From assembly GCF_020085105.1 (NCBI RefSeq), contig NC_058055.1, positions 18,553,822 to 18,617,821 of the forward strand: 64,000 nt of DNA, written 5' to 3'. The notes beneath the pieces are model-generated. The model made no database searches and was not told the DNA's origin. It saw nothing but the letters and a program-made list of their open reading frames with translations. This stretch comes from Siniperca chuatsi (taxonomy: Eukaryota > Chordata > Actinopteri > Centrarchiformes > Sinipercidae). This document shows, piece by piece, positions 42,434 to 54,600 of the stretch (position 1 is the stretch's first letter; every line of letters begins with the position of its first letter). The position numbers and the translations under genes are program-made.

Positions 42434-42716
42434 TTTATGGGCGCTGTATACCCTTCCACACACGACCATGGATTTGTCCTCCATCACCATAGCAACGACA
42501 ACACCTGTTTGTTTTGTTTTGATTTGTTTGTTTGTTTATTTGTTTTGACATTCCATCTTGACATTGTGCACATGGACCAAAGACACTGAGGATGATGATG
42601 GTCATGATGAAGCCACAGGGGAGAAAAGAGTGAAAGATGGTGAGAGATAATGAGGAATAAATGTTCACTTGCCAACAGTGGCCATCTCATTTATTCAGGA
42701 TCTTTCTATTCTATGT

Positions 42717-42718
<2 letters not shown>

Positions 42719-42796
<78 letters not shown>
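42719..42796 (+). repeat. (TA)n microsatellite
   Basis: About 75 bases of TA repeat within the predicted septin8 3' UTR. Confidence 0.95.
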
Positions 42797-42798
<2 letters not shown>

Positions 42799-43299
42799 TG
42801 TTTTTCTATGTTCTGATTTAAAGATTTTCTGTTGTTTTTTGTGTTTTGCCATCAACTATTCACACAGAAACAAGAGGTTCAAGCCCTTCAAACCTTTTGG
42901 TACGATAGTGTAACACTGGGCAAGTCATTTGAAACCGTTCTGTATGTATTTTTAAAAAAAGGTAGGGTCTGCTTGATTTGAAGGACTGACATTTAATTGA
43001 AGATATAAGTGAAATCAAGCCTTTCCTAAAGTTTTTATTTTTTTAAATACCTGAGCTGTTTGAAATGTTGTCCAGGTGTGGTGTGTCTGTTAACCTTTAG
43101 CCTTTAGATTAAGTACATTTCACAGTAGAATAAATCCCTGTATCAAATGAGCCCAAATAATACATTTAAATAGCAATAAAACTGAGTACCTGTATACTGC
43201 ATATATCACTGCATATACATAGGTACTGACTACCTAAAACTTATTCTTAAGTCTTAATAAAAACTTATGCAATATTCTGGTGCTGTTTCATATTAACTC

Positions 43300-43305
43300 A
43301 ATAAA
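43300..43305 (+). terminator. Candidate distal poly(A) signal of septin8
   Basis: AATAAA followed at once by a GU-rich tgtatgtg. A proximal AATAAA lies at 42656-42661. Which is used cannot be told from sequence. Confidence 0.4.
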
Positions 43306-43498
43306 TGTATGTGAATATTTTCTAGCGTTTACCCAGCTTCATATGCAAAATGTAATAGTTTTTGAATATGATATTATTGTAAGAAGCACATATGACGATG
43401 TACATTGTCCATAAGTAATGTAACTTTATTGTAAACCATAAGTGATCGCCTTGATGTGAGGTGAGTGTTGTGACAGTGGACCCACACAAACATGAAGA

Positions 43499-43499
<1 letters not shown>

Positions 43500-43538
<39 letters not shown>

Positions 43539-43561
43539 GTATACACACACACACACACACA
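43500..43561 (+). repeat. (GT)n-(AT)-(AC)n microsatellite
   Basis: About 31 bases of GT, then atatatgtgtat, then about 21 bases of AC. The two halves are reverse complements, so the strand can fold back on itself. Confidence 0.95.
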
Positions 43562-43927
43562 AGTATTCAGGAAAACATACAAGCCTCAGCTCGCTGTAGA
43601 AGAGTTTACACTCAGAGATGGAGAAGAGAGCAGCTGTATTTACTGTCTGTCGTTTGGTAATAAATGCAAACCCCCTCCCGACTTTGATGTGTCTCTCTGC
43701 CATGATTTGTTTGACGATATTCATCAGGCAGGGAGATGAAAGTGAAACACAGGCAGGTGAAGATGCACACACACAAAGACAACATGCAGAGGCTGTCGGT
43801 CTCAACTGTAACACAAACAGCTGTCAGCTTGAGATGCAGTGTTTCCTGTTTAGTGATCCCTAACTGAGATGTTTGCTCAGTCTGCACACAATCCTCCCTG
43901 CTTTCACCACCACGCTGCTGACCTTAG

Positions 43928-43928
<1 letters not shown>

Positions 43929-43967
<39 letters not shown>

Positions 43968-43997
43968 ACAGTTTGTGTTTGCCGAAGGTGGAGAGGA

Positions 43998-44040
<43 letters not shown>
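43929..44040 (+). repeat. Two (TG)n microsatellites close together
   Basis: TG repeats at 43929-43966 and 44000-44040, separated by 33 bp. Confidence 0.95.
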
Positions 44041-44043
<3 letters not shown>

Positions 44044-44452
44044 AACAGAAATATGCGAAAGTACTGACTTTGTATGTCTGTGGAGGAAGAGTGTGCGAAA
44101 GGGAGATGATGTTGGTTGTGTGTGTGTACAGTATGCGTGTTAACACAAAGGGCAGCTGGCTGTTGCTCTTTTAAAAACCACATGCCTGCATTTCAGCACT
44201 CAGTAACAGCGTCCTCAGTTCATCTCCCTTTCAGCTTTTCCTCATTCTAGTATGAAAACACAGATCAAATAGTTAGCAACATAGATTCCAGCCATGGACT
44301 AGCTAATGTTGTAATGCTAGTTCATTTAGATAGTAATTGAAGAAGATCAATTAATGAGAGCAAGATTTAAATAATTAATTTTATTTAATTTAAATAATTT
44401 AATAATTTTTAATTTTAAATAGACATGGACATGTAAAGTCAACAAGATATTG

Positions 44453-44632
44453 TAACATTTGCATAAAGCAAATCAACAGGCTGAAGAATTAATGAAATAA
44501 AAACATTTGCAGCGTTTATTCATGAAATTAAAGCTTTTTTGTGAAATGTAGCTTGTGTAAATAACTAGTAAATAAACACTTAACACAACATAAAAATGTT
44601 TCGTACAAGTAAGAGATTAAAATAATAAAAAA
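44453..44632 (+). repeat. Dispersed repeat, copy A (pairs with 47372-47542)
   Basis: ttgcataaagcaaatcaaca, ggctgaag, catgaaattaaagctttttt and attaaaataataaaa recur in the same order and orientation at 47372-47542, 2.9 kb away. Confidence 0.7.
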
Positions 44633-44805
44633 TGTACATGTTAAATAGACATGTATTATGGATGTGTGAAGTCCCTTAAATTAAGATGATTTATTATTTC
44701 TAAAAAGTATGTTTATACTTACAGTCCAGAAAGCATTCTTCTTTCTTTTTCTTTTTTTTGCCCAAGAACATGATTGGGTCAATATGAATTTAGAATATTA
44801 TCTAT

Positions 44806-44951
44806 TAGACTTGCAACCTTTTATTTTCATTATCGATTAATCTGCCAATTATTTTCTTGATTAATTGCTTGGTCGGTAAAATGGTGAAAAATGCCCACCA
44901 CAATTTCGTAGAGCCCAAAGTGACGTCTTCAGATATTTTGTTTTGAACAAC
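44806..44951 (+). mobile_element. 'tagggctgcaac' family copy, left half
   Basis: tagacttgcaaccttttatt, ttcattatcgattaatctgc, aaaatggtgaaaaatgccca and agcccaaagtgacgtcttca follow the family order. The right half is missing. Confidence 0.6.
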
Positions 44952-46723
44952 CACCGTAACTTTCTTTATTTATTGTCATTTCCTGTATTATGTGTATTTA
45001 ACGGAATGGAGTATGTGAGTTAATCATTGAAAACTGACAGAGGAAGTCATGGCACAGTATTAAGATCGTCCCATAGTAATGGTTTTCTGTTTACTGTGAA
45101 GGCTCTGCCAGCACTATTATTATTCTGTCCACCACCTGCAGGGCTCACTGGATCTCATTCAGCAGTACAGTCTGTTCAGAGCTGTCTGTTCTCTCTATCC
45201 TTCAGTACACCAACACACTCTTCTAACACAGCTCAGTGATAATGGCTCTCTGACAGTCTGTTCTACATACTGTACATATAGCACAACATGGTAGTACACA
45301 TTAAGACTGTTGTACATATCTTAGAGGCTTGAGGTATAGTGCTGTAGTCAGTGTTTTGAGATTTCCTAGGAAATTACACGATGAAGGCAGGAATGTTGTT
45401 AGGCAAGACCACACATAGGTACACTAAAGTCATATGGGGCAAACTTCACCCATCAAACTGCTGACCAGATTAATTAAATAATAAAACATTAAATATTGGA
45501 GTCTGGTAATCATGGAAGCTCATTCCTGCCAGCATAAGGGGGGAAATGAAATGTTAGGAATGATGAAAACAGAAATACTCACAGTAAATCAAAATTATAA
45601 ATCAAACCTTTGATTTACCAGGTTTAAATTATAAGATAGTGTCTTAATTTTGACTTACTATCTAATAATTTCAAATAAGTGTAGAATCAATTTAGAAAAT
45701 TTACTCATCAAAATTAGATTTTCTAAGTCAAAATTATGAGACACATCATCAAAATGTTGATTTACCAAAATAAATGACTTATAGAAGAATGTTAGAACTG
45801 CTCCTTTTCTTGATGATTCTTGGTGATTAACAATGACGGACCTTGTAAAAATCTGGTACCTACAATACCCACAATGCAACTGGACTGCCGACTAATAAGT
45901 CAGAGATTTGGGTGTGTTATACTAGTAGCCTCGAGCCGCTTGCCTCAAGCAGAGATGAGGAGCGGGCTACAGAGGTCTGGTAAGCTCCACACCCCCAGAT
46001 TATTTTCATTTTCAACTTGTAAACACTGACTCAGGTGACATCACTTGAGGCAGTTTATCAAACTTCATGCAGCTCCCTCTGGAGCCACAAAAAGGCTTTA
46101 TACAACTGTTTTCACAAATGCAGTAGTACTCCAGGACCTGTAGACAGACTTTGATGTGTAAAATTGGATGAGTTACCCTTTAAGTTCCGAAGTCTGATTT
46201 AGAAAGTCCAAATTTGAACTTTGCATTTCAGAATTTTGAGTCACTGTGATTTTCACACTTATGTATTTTTTTTATGGTGGTAATGAGCTTTCATAGCTAA
46301 ACCCCCGACTGTAGCAGGTGCAACAAAACAGGAGGGTGAGGGAGATGTCAATCAATTATTATTTGTACACGCCCACATAGTCCTGAGAACAGGTCTAATC
46401 AGGCAACATATGTGTGTGTGGACTATGGGTGAGTAGGGACTTTGGTGCATTTTTTACAGTATGCTGAATACAACCCATTAGTATGATGAGACCCAAATCA
46501 TGTACAAGTATAACTATCTTTATAGGAACAACACAGCAAAAATATGGACTTGAGTTGCTTGCTCAAGGGCTTTTTCTCTCTAGACAATATGGAGAACGTG
46601 TTGTGAACTTAACCTATCTATATTTTCTCCAGCTGACGCAGGACTAAACATGGAAAGCGTCTCTACCCTTTTGAAATTGACGAACCAGAAAAATGACACT
46701 TAAGAGACTTTCAAAGTTATAGC

Positions 46724-46729
46724 TTTATT
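46724..46729 (-). terminator. Candidate poly(A) signal of ccni2
   Basis: TTTATT on plus is AATAAA on minus, followed on the minus strand by a U-rich stretch. It is 1.56 kb after the stop codon. Confidence 0.4.
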
Positions 46730-47371
46730 TCTGTGGTTGACCAGACAATAAGATATAGCTGCCTCAGTAAATGAAGTAATAGGAAAAAAAAACCTTTACA
46801 TTGGTCACCGGTCTAGCACCCAGCTGGACTGGATGAATCAAAGCAGACTTTACAGTTGAGAAAACAGACACACTAATTCACATTAAAGATTACATTGCTG
46901 GCTTCCCTCTGAACACAAAACAATTTAAGCAGCCTAAAGTCAAAGAATGAAAATCAAAGTTCAATGTATATAGGTTTCAACTGTTTGGCAGTGGACCTAA
47001 AGTCTCTCTGGACACACTCATGTATGAGCCAACATTAAATACAGTTTACAATGAAACACAATATTGTGTCACCGTTTCTGTCAGCATCATGATGAAACTG
47101 TCAATAGATCTGACAGAACTAGGTGATATTTACAAAATAAAAACGGGATACTTTTATCCCAATACTTCAATATCAATAATGTGACAATATTTGGGGTATC
47201 ATTATTGGTGCGCTCATACAGTATTTAATAACAAAAAAATATCAAATTTAAATGAGAACATTGATTCTGGATTACTAATTGGGTAATCTCATGATGTCAA
47301 AACGACCATTTTGTCATTCTGCTCTAGTGTTGAACTAATCTCTCAAAAGGTGCTCTTGTTTGATATGTAGC

Positions 47372-47542
47372 AACAGTTGCATAAAGCAAATCAACAGGCT
47401 GAAGCATACATGAAATAAAAATTTGCAGCATTTAATCATGAAATTAAAGCTTTTTTGGTAAAACGTAGCTTCTGTAAATGAAACTGTACGGTTACAGCAA
47501 AAATGTTTAGTACAAGTAAGAAAGATTAAAATAATAAAAGGT
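47372..47542 (+). repeat. Dispersed repeat, copy B
   Basis: Same word order as 44453-44632: ttgcataaagcaaatcaaca, ggctgaag, tcatgaaattaaagcttttt, agtacaagtaag and agattaaaataataaaa. It lies within the predicted ccni2 3' UTR. Confidence 0.7.
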
Positions 47543-48291
47543 TGTGAAAAAATATCAGTATTTGCATTAAAAAAAGCTTGTCTTTATCTCAAAGTGCTTT
47601 GTGGCTCTGTGGGGAACCTGAGCACCAAGATACCTCACAAACAAAAATCAGGATCAACTCTCAAACATAAAAAAATAAAGCCATTCTTGGCCTCAACCAC
47701 ACTTATAAAAAAACACACACAACTGCCTAATTCTTATCCTTCACCTCCAACTTGAAACAGCAATTTGTGGTGGATATAAAAAGGACAGGTAGGTTAAAAA
47801 GTAGAAAAAAAATATGCCATTAATAATAGGTTGATAACTTAACTGGACCGTCTGCACCAAGGAGAAACATTCAAATCTCAATGTAATCAGGCTCAAAGAT
47901 TCCTGACAATTTCTCCTCAACTTCCCGGCTGTCAACACAGAACAAGTTATGGCATCAGAAAAAGAGGATAACTCTGATCCATACACACCTCCAGATTCAC
48001 ATTTGGGTATGGACAGGTGTACAGAAGAGACAAAGAATATCTAAATCTGACCTCAGACAGGCCATAGAGAACGAGTTTCTGCCTTTCATTTTCTTAAATC
48101 TCTTAAAATCAATCCCTAAATGTTATGGCAGGTGAGTAACATCTGGATTTAAGTCTTCAGTGCCCTGTGAAACTTATGACTGAGGTTGTAAAATGTGCTG
48201 AATTACAGTATATTGGACTTTGTAACATGCTCACTGTGAAATGGGAGCACTGTACACTTTTAAGAGGTGGACGGTGCGATTAAATGTCCGA

Positions 48292-48627
48292 CTAGTTGAC
48301 AGCGGGGTGCAGTGGCGGACAGGGCCAGACGTCTTTCTGTTGGGAATCAAACAAACCCCCAATATTGTCCCCCTCCGCCCCTGAAGTCGTCCCCTCGTTA
48401 TACAAACACCTAAAACCGTCGTAATACTCATCAGAGTCCCCCTGCGCTCCGTCGCAACGCCCCCTCCTGGCCTGCCTGAGGCGCAGTGCAGGGCTCCAGG
48501 CTCGCTCCTCGTCCTGGATCTGGGCACTGTCGAAGATGTAGACAGCGTTGGCCGGCAGGGAGAACTCCAGGCTGTGTAGGTACTCGTCCACCATCTCTTT
48601 GCAGTGGATGAACTGGCCACTATCAAC
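48292..48627 (-). CDS. ccni2: ccni2 coding exon 6 (C-terminal tail)
   Basis: Acceptor cag (plus ctg 48628-48630). Encodes residues 256-366: [36 protein letters not shown], an acidic and Arg-rich linker, [14 protein letters not shown], then a disordered end. Stop TAG at 48294-48292. Confidence 0.94.
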   Translation of the reverse strand, partial: VDSGQFIHCKEMVDEYLHSLEFSLPANAVYIFDSAQIQDEERAWSPALRLRQARRGRCDGAQGDSDEYYDGFRCLYNEGTTSGAEGDNIGGLFDSQQKDVWPCPPLHPAVN

Positions 48628-51600
48628 CTGGGAGAGCAAAGACATCAAAATGGGTGTATGATACAACGTCAATGACTGAAGAATGATTTGAGATGATCAA
48701 CATTGTGGTCAACTGTGGAGCGTTTCAGCATAGTAGCACGATGTTTTTCAACTTTCTATATTTCACGACACAGGACTGCATACATTAACAACATTTTTGC
48801 AGGTTTGTGCATTAGCATTTTTAAGTTGTAGACTTTTATGTCAAAGTTCACTAAAATATACTTTCTTTCCCTTAGTGATCATTGTTCTGACAATGTTGGA
48901 CCTGTAGAAGCAGCCAAATGACTGTAACCAAAGATGAGTCAGTTTTGGACAGTACAGAGCATCATTTGCTGACCTGAATGTGCCAATATGTGCCTTTATT
49001 GTGGTGCCTTCATCCCAAGCACCCTCCAGTATGAAGAAAAATAAATGCCAATTCTGCACTGCTAAAGGTGCAAAAGTTTGACATAAAAGGGGGAGGAAAA
49101 ATACTCAGGGGTTTTGAAAAAAAGTGTGGGACAGCTAAAAGATAAAAACAAGGACAAAAACAAAAAAAGAATCCATGGTGGATTGACAGTCAGGAGAGTA
49201 AATCCTTTATTCAAACCTTTCCAGCTTGAATTAATCAATACATGAATCACTCTAGTGATTCACAAATATTTGTAAGCTGTGTAGTTATTACCTCCATAAA
49301 TGTACTGGATATGGATAATGGCACTCTCTTTATTTGAAAGTAAAAAAAAAGAAATCAGAAAAATAAAAATCCAATAATATGAGAATATTTTTATTTTTAA
49401 CATAAACAAAGATTGTTGATAAGAATGACTTACATTTGGTTATTAAAATAATTGTGACCAAAACATGTACTCAGTGGGACGTTTTACAGTTGAAAAATAA
49501 ACCGCCCTCTGGTGGACAAACCATGTAATGTTTTCTAAATGAACTCAAACTTATCTTTGGCATTTCTGTACTGCAATTTCTTGTTATTTATCGACCAACA
49601 TATATGCGGATTCCAATATATCTGACTATAATCATGGAGAAAAGGCCTGTGCATTTCTCTTACTTGTGCTTTCTTCAGCAGATCGGTGAAGACTGAGAAC
49701 CAGTCGGGCGTGAGCGCCTCCAGCTCCAAAGTGATGATGGCCAAAGCCAGCGTGGAGCCCTTGAACTGCCAAAGCTGGTGGCAGGCCATACAGTGCTGCA
49801 CCTGCCTGGTCCACAACGCCGCCTGGAAGCCCGGAGGCCTCTTCTGATCCCCCGGCCCGGCGGAAAGCAAACCGGGGTCTGTTGCCGAGTCCCAGCCGAC
49901 GCCGGAGCCAAGCCCGATGGACGGAATGAGGTGAGGGTGGCCGGCGACGAGCAGGGCGTGGAACTGGACCGGAGATGAACAGAGAAACGAAGAGGAATGA
50001 GACCAAAACGTTAGCATAATGATGTCATTGTTGTCCATCCATCCATTACTCACCCCTTACCTCTACTACTTCATAATTGATAGCAACATCAAATATACCA
50101 GTGAATTTAACGCCCAACCATGCAAATCTGACAAAAAGGTCGACACATCATTCATCCCTTTGACCTGACCTTCATTCTCATCCACCCGGGACCCTGCACT
50201 TTGCAGTCTGTGGTTCTCTACTCTTCTCAAGTGTTTATTGCTGCATTAAAAGCTACTACCTGAAGCTGTGCAGGAGGACACTTGAGCAACAGGTAGAGAA
50301 TCTCAGGTTTTACTAATGAAGACCCACCTGTTTGCCTGAGGAACCATAGTAATCTTGTTCGTATTGTATCGTACGTGCAGTGCTTTTCTGTGTTCCCATT
50401 TATAGGCAGGAACTGTAAATCACAACCTGAGTGGGGGCTCAATGTTAAAAAGGAAGCTTTGACTTTTAGTGATAAGAAAACATCTGCTAACAGCTCACTT
50501 TATTGAAACCAAGGGGCTCAGGCTAGCTAGCTAGCTCTATCCTTTGGTTTAAATGAAGAACGCTAAAAAGTCATTTCCCACCACATGACAAGCGGCTGGT
50601 GAAGAAAATCAGACTAGATTTCGAAATGCATTCTTCTAATGTCTGTTAGTCTTTCATTCATGTTGTGTTTAGTTTGTCTCTTACTCTGTAGCAAAAATAA
50701 GCCATGTGTTTTAAAGAAATTGGAATTTACTGGGAGGTAGATTCAGCAATGTGGTGCGAAAGTCAAAAAGTAATCCCTGAAACAGTTAAGCTCTCAATTT
50801 CTTCCTAAAAACCTTTCTTCTCCTCATGTTCTCTTTCTTCACTTCATTTTGGAAATGTAGAGGATTCAGCGTAACGTAGCAAACAAAGACAATGGTGTGT
50901 TTAGATTTGACAGTCCTGGTACGGTCTCAGATGGTGAAAGGTCTGAGCATCACATAGCTGATTCTGCCTTTCAAAAGTAGTTTTACTTGGATGTTGAATC
51001 ATTGAGAGGTAATGACAAGGCATCTGTTAACCCTCTTATTTATTCCTATCAAAGTGTCATGGTGGAGAGTATGACAAATTATTGATAGATTTTATTGATT
51101 GCTGTTTTATAGACAATGGAGAATAACTATTTAGGAAAGCAAACGCAGAGGAATTTCTTCAGGGCAGGTGGAATGTAATTGTGAGATACTTACAGTACAG
51201 TTAAAGTATTTATTTGAACAGTATAAAGAGAAAATGTCTTTATTTTATTATTATAGTTTTTATTAATACATTATGTCTCTTTATTTGTAAAGGTTTGGAT
51301 TTTTGTAATACCTAAAGTGAAGTGCTAGGACAATAATAGATTCACAACAATAACTTCACACAATGTAAACCTATGACACCAATATCAGCCAGATCCACAA
51401 ACCGTTATAGGGGAAGGTGCCATTTTTAGTCTTGCAGAAGACACTCAATCAGTCCAAATGTGCCAAGCTGCTTTTTGGTGAGTTTATGGTTTGTGGCTTT
51501 AAGAAAATGTATCAGTCCTCCACCAATTTCAATGTCACAAAACAAATTTAACACTTAATTTTTTTGAGGGAATGTAGGTTGTCCTTTGGTCCGGGATGAG

Positions 51601-54600
51601 ATTATGGACTCCCAGAATGCACGACAAGACTTCACAAATCAACTGGGGATCTTGAGCAAGTAAATCAATATCTTCTAAGAATCACTGTCAGATTTATTTA
51701 AGAAAAGATGTGTATCAGGAATTGTGGTATCTCTTAAACTGAGGAAGTTGTCTCAGTGGAAATCCTTTGAATAGTGTGGATCAGTACAAAGTGTAAACCA
51801 TTTCTGTCAAGAGAATTACGGGCTGTATTCATAAAGCATCCAACTGCTGGCCTACGCCCTGTTTTGCCTCCTCATTCACAGTTAGATGAAGTTTTCAGCC
51901 AAATTACGGTTTGTTTTGCTTTAAAGCAAAGAAAACAAGTGGAATATCTTCCCTTCGACCTTCCATAAAGTCTAATTTTTTCATATAATGTGAAACTTGA
52001 GCTGAACAATAATTCAATATTATCATTCCTGACTTTCAGTGGAATTTTATCATGATGTGATAACCATATTGTGTTGCAAAATTCTGTTCAAATTAATGAT
52101 TCCAAGCAAACTGTAGTTAACAAGACTAAGAGTCTACAGCCATGCTATTATGGCCTATTATATGGAAAGTCAAGGGGTCACCAAAGTGATTACAATTAAT
52201 CCTGAGGATGACATGAATGTGTTGATCAAATTTCATGGCAATCCAATTTACAGTTGTTGAGATACTTTTATTAAAAATCAGAAATGTGAACCTGCCTGTA
52301 ACGCTAGAGGCAAAGTCAAGGATCACCAAAGTCATTGGGGCTCATCGTCTGAGAAACATGGATAGCTGTGGCAAATTTCATGGCAATCAATCCAAAAGTT
52401 GTTGAGATATTGGAGTTGGACCAAAGTGGTGGGCCAACATTGCGATCCATAAAGCTGCTAGAGTGGCTAAAAACTAAAAAGTAGTCACTGAAATTTTGTT
52501 TTACATGTGTAAAGACTTGAGTTTAAAATAATTAAATTGCTGTTTAATGCAATAAACTCACTTTGCGTACATTTGCCACAATTGTGATTCACCCATATCA
52601 GCCCTATGTGAAGCCCATCCATACCTGCTCAAACTGTTGACTTTTGGCATAGTTACTGATCTTTAATCATTACATTATGGATGAGTTCTCGTTAAAAGCG
52701 TTATGAATACAGCCCCGGGCCCAACAGCATGAAGGGACCTAAATGATGTGTGTGTTTGTTGACAGTTCAGTCAGTGGTCAAGGCTTTTGGCAATGATTTG
52801 TAAGGGTTAAACAATGAAATTGCTGTGAACAGGCCTGAGCTACGAAACAATATTGTGCCATAAAATGAGTTATACAGCATGGGCATTAGAAACAGTCTTA
52901 ACAATTCACAGCATGTTATAGATACGCCAACGACCCAAATCGTCTATGTTTCTGGAGGGTTTGGGTATCCACTGTATGGCTGTGGGGTAAGAGTTAGTCA
53001 GAAGTGCCTTGGCCTGATATGCAACATGCCTGTTATTTTGCTGGCAGCTTGCAAATGCAGTCTTACGTGGTTGGAGGAATCTCATACAGCTCTATTCAGA
53101 CCTAATGCTGAAATGCGTCTTTGTTGCTTTTTGTCCACTTACATGCAAATTGGGTAACTGGCCTGGGTTAAGCTGTAACTTGGGTTTGTCGAATATGTGA
53201 TTTTCAAGTCCAATATTGTCACTTTTGCACTGAAGCTGCAGAGAGCAGACAATGCAAATCTTTAGAGTGGAAATAGACCTTTACTTAGCAATTAAACAAT
53301 GATGTGACACTAGAAAAGTGTGAGACCTGAAAATAAAATAAAATGCCTTTTCAGGTTTAGCAGACTGTTTTATCATAGCTGAGGTCAGGCAGCATTATAT
53401 TATTATAAATATTATTATTATATTAACCAATATTCAATTATATTTTAGTCAACTTATTCTGATTTATTGGAAAACAAAATGTAAATCTAACATATCTGCT
53501 AATCAGACTCTCATTTTATGATTTATATTAGAGAGGCATGATTTTATTTTACGCTTCTTGGCTGCAGTAATTATTTTAAAAAAATAAAGAGGGAAGGACA
53601 CACTCCAACCAGGACTGAATGGAGTTTATAATATAATGGGCACAATGAGTCAAAATAAAGGCACAATCTCTACCAGGACCAATTCTTTACTGTGTGGGTA
53701 GGGGGGTATGAGGGTTTGTAAACACCATCTTGAAGCAAACGTGATGCAAGCATGATGGTTTAATGTCTGCTTTTGTACTGTGTTTTTAGGCAAAGACCAG
53801 GACCTGAATTCACAAAGCATTTCAAAGTCCAGCCAGCTCACTATGAGATGCTCTGACAGTTCAGGTCCAGTTAAAAGAAAACAGTTTGCAACTGTTTGCC
53901 TGCCTATCTGCTAAATTCTGACTTACTATGTGAATGAAGTCGACTGGTGTAGCAGTGTACAAGTCCCAGTGCAGCTTGTCTAGAATGATCCTCTCCATGC
54001 GAAGAATCTCCGCTGTTGAAAAGCTGCATCCGCTCTGCACAACCAGGTCTTTAACGCAGCCTATTACCTGTTTAAACAGACACCAACAAAAGGGAAGCAA
54101 ATAAACATATTGTTTTGAAGTAGCATTGACGTGGGTGTTGTTTTTTTTACAGCTTTTATTTTCCTCCATAAGATAAGATCTCACCTCATCTTCCTCATTG
54201 ATTTTGGCAGCCAGGACTAATGAGGTAAAAGCGATGCATTTCAGGTATTTTGATTGGGCCTAAAAAACAAAACAAAACAAAAGACTACATTTTAGTTCTT
54301 AAGAAGCAGAAAGATGTATGAATGTGAAAACAAACATCAGATTCCTTTTCACCGCTTTAACAGATTCTGACAGAAAGTGAATTTGGGAACATTTAGGTTG
54401 GCATCTCTCACGAAGGATCGATTCTAGTGGTGATGAGGGATACGAGTCCTTTAATGGGGTTTAATAGGACAATTATACTTGTGTTCTTTTAGGTCACACT
54501 GAGTAGACAGACCTGCCTCACTATCATCTCTTTCTCCCTGCAGCAAAGAAAAAACCAGTAGCTCAGTTCATACCCATCAGTATGAATATCAGAAACATAA

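Larger units (their letters stand above)
42434..43325 (+). other. septin8 3' UTR (predicted)
   Basis: From the stop to the candidate poly(A) site after 43300. It includes the TA microsatellite at 42719-42796 and several AATAAA hexamers (42656, 43131, 43173 and 43300 regions), so alternative polyadenylation is plausible. Confidence 0.5.
43326..46705. other. Intergenic DNA between convergent septin8 and ccni2
   Basis: No gene seen. It contains three GT/CA microsatellite blocks (43500-44040), one dispersed repeat copy (44453-44632), a 'tagggctgcaac' copy (44806-44951) and AT-rich DNA. The many overlapping open frames at 43.3-44.2 kb are caused by the dinucleotide repeats. Confidence 0.6.
46706..48291 (-). 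other. ccni2 3' UTR (predicted, about 1.6 kb)
   Basis: From the ccni2 stop to the first plausible poly(A) signal on the minus strand (46724-46729). It includes dispersed repeat copy B. The length is inferred only from the hexamer. Confidence 0.4.

Noticed and set aside
43860..44183. Several 80-107-residue frames of Cys-Val or Thr-His repeats
   Set aside because: Translations of GT/CA microsatellites on both strands.
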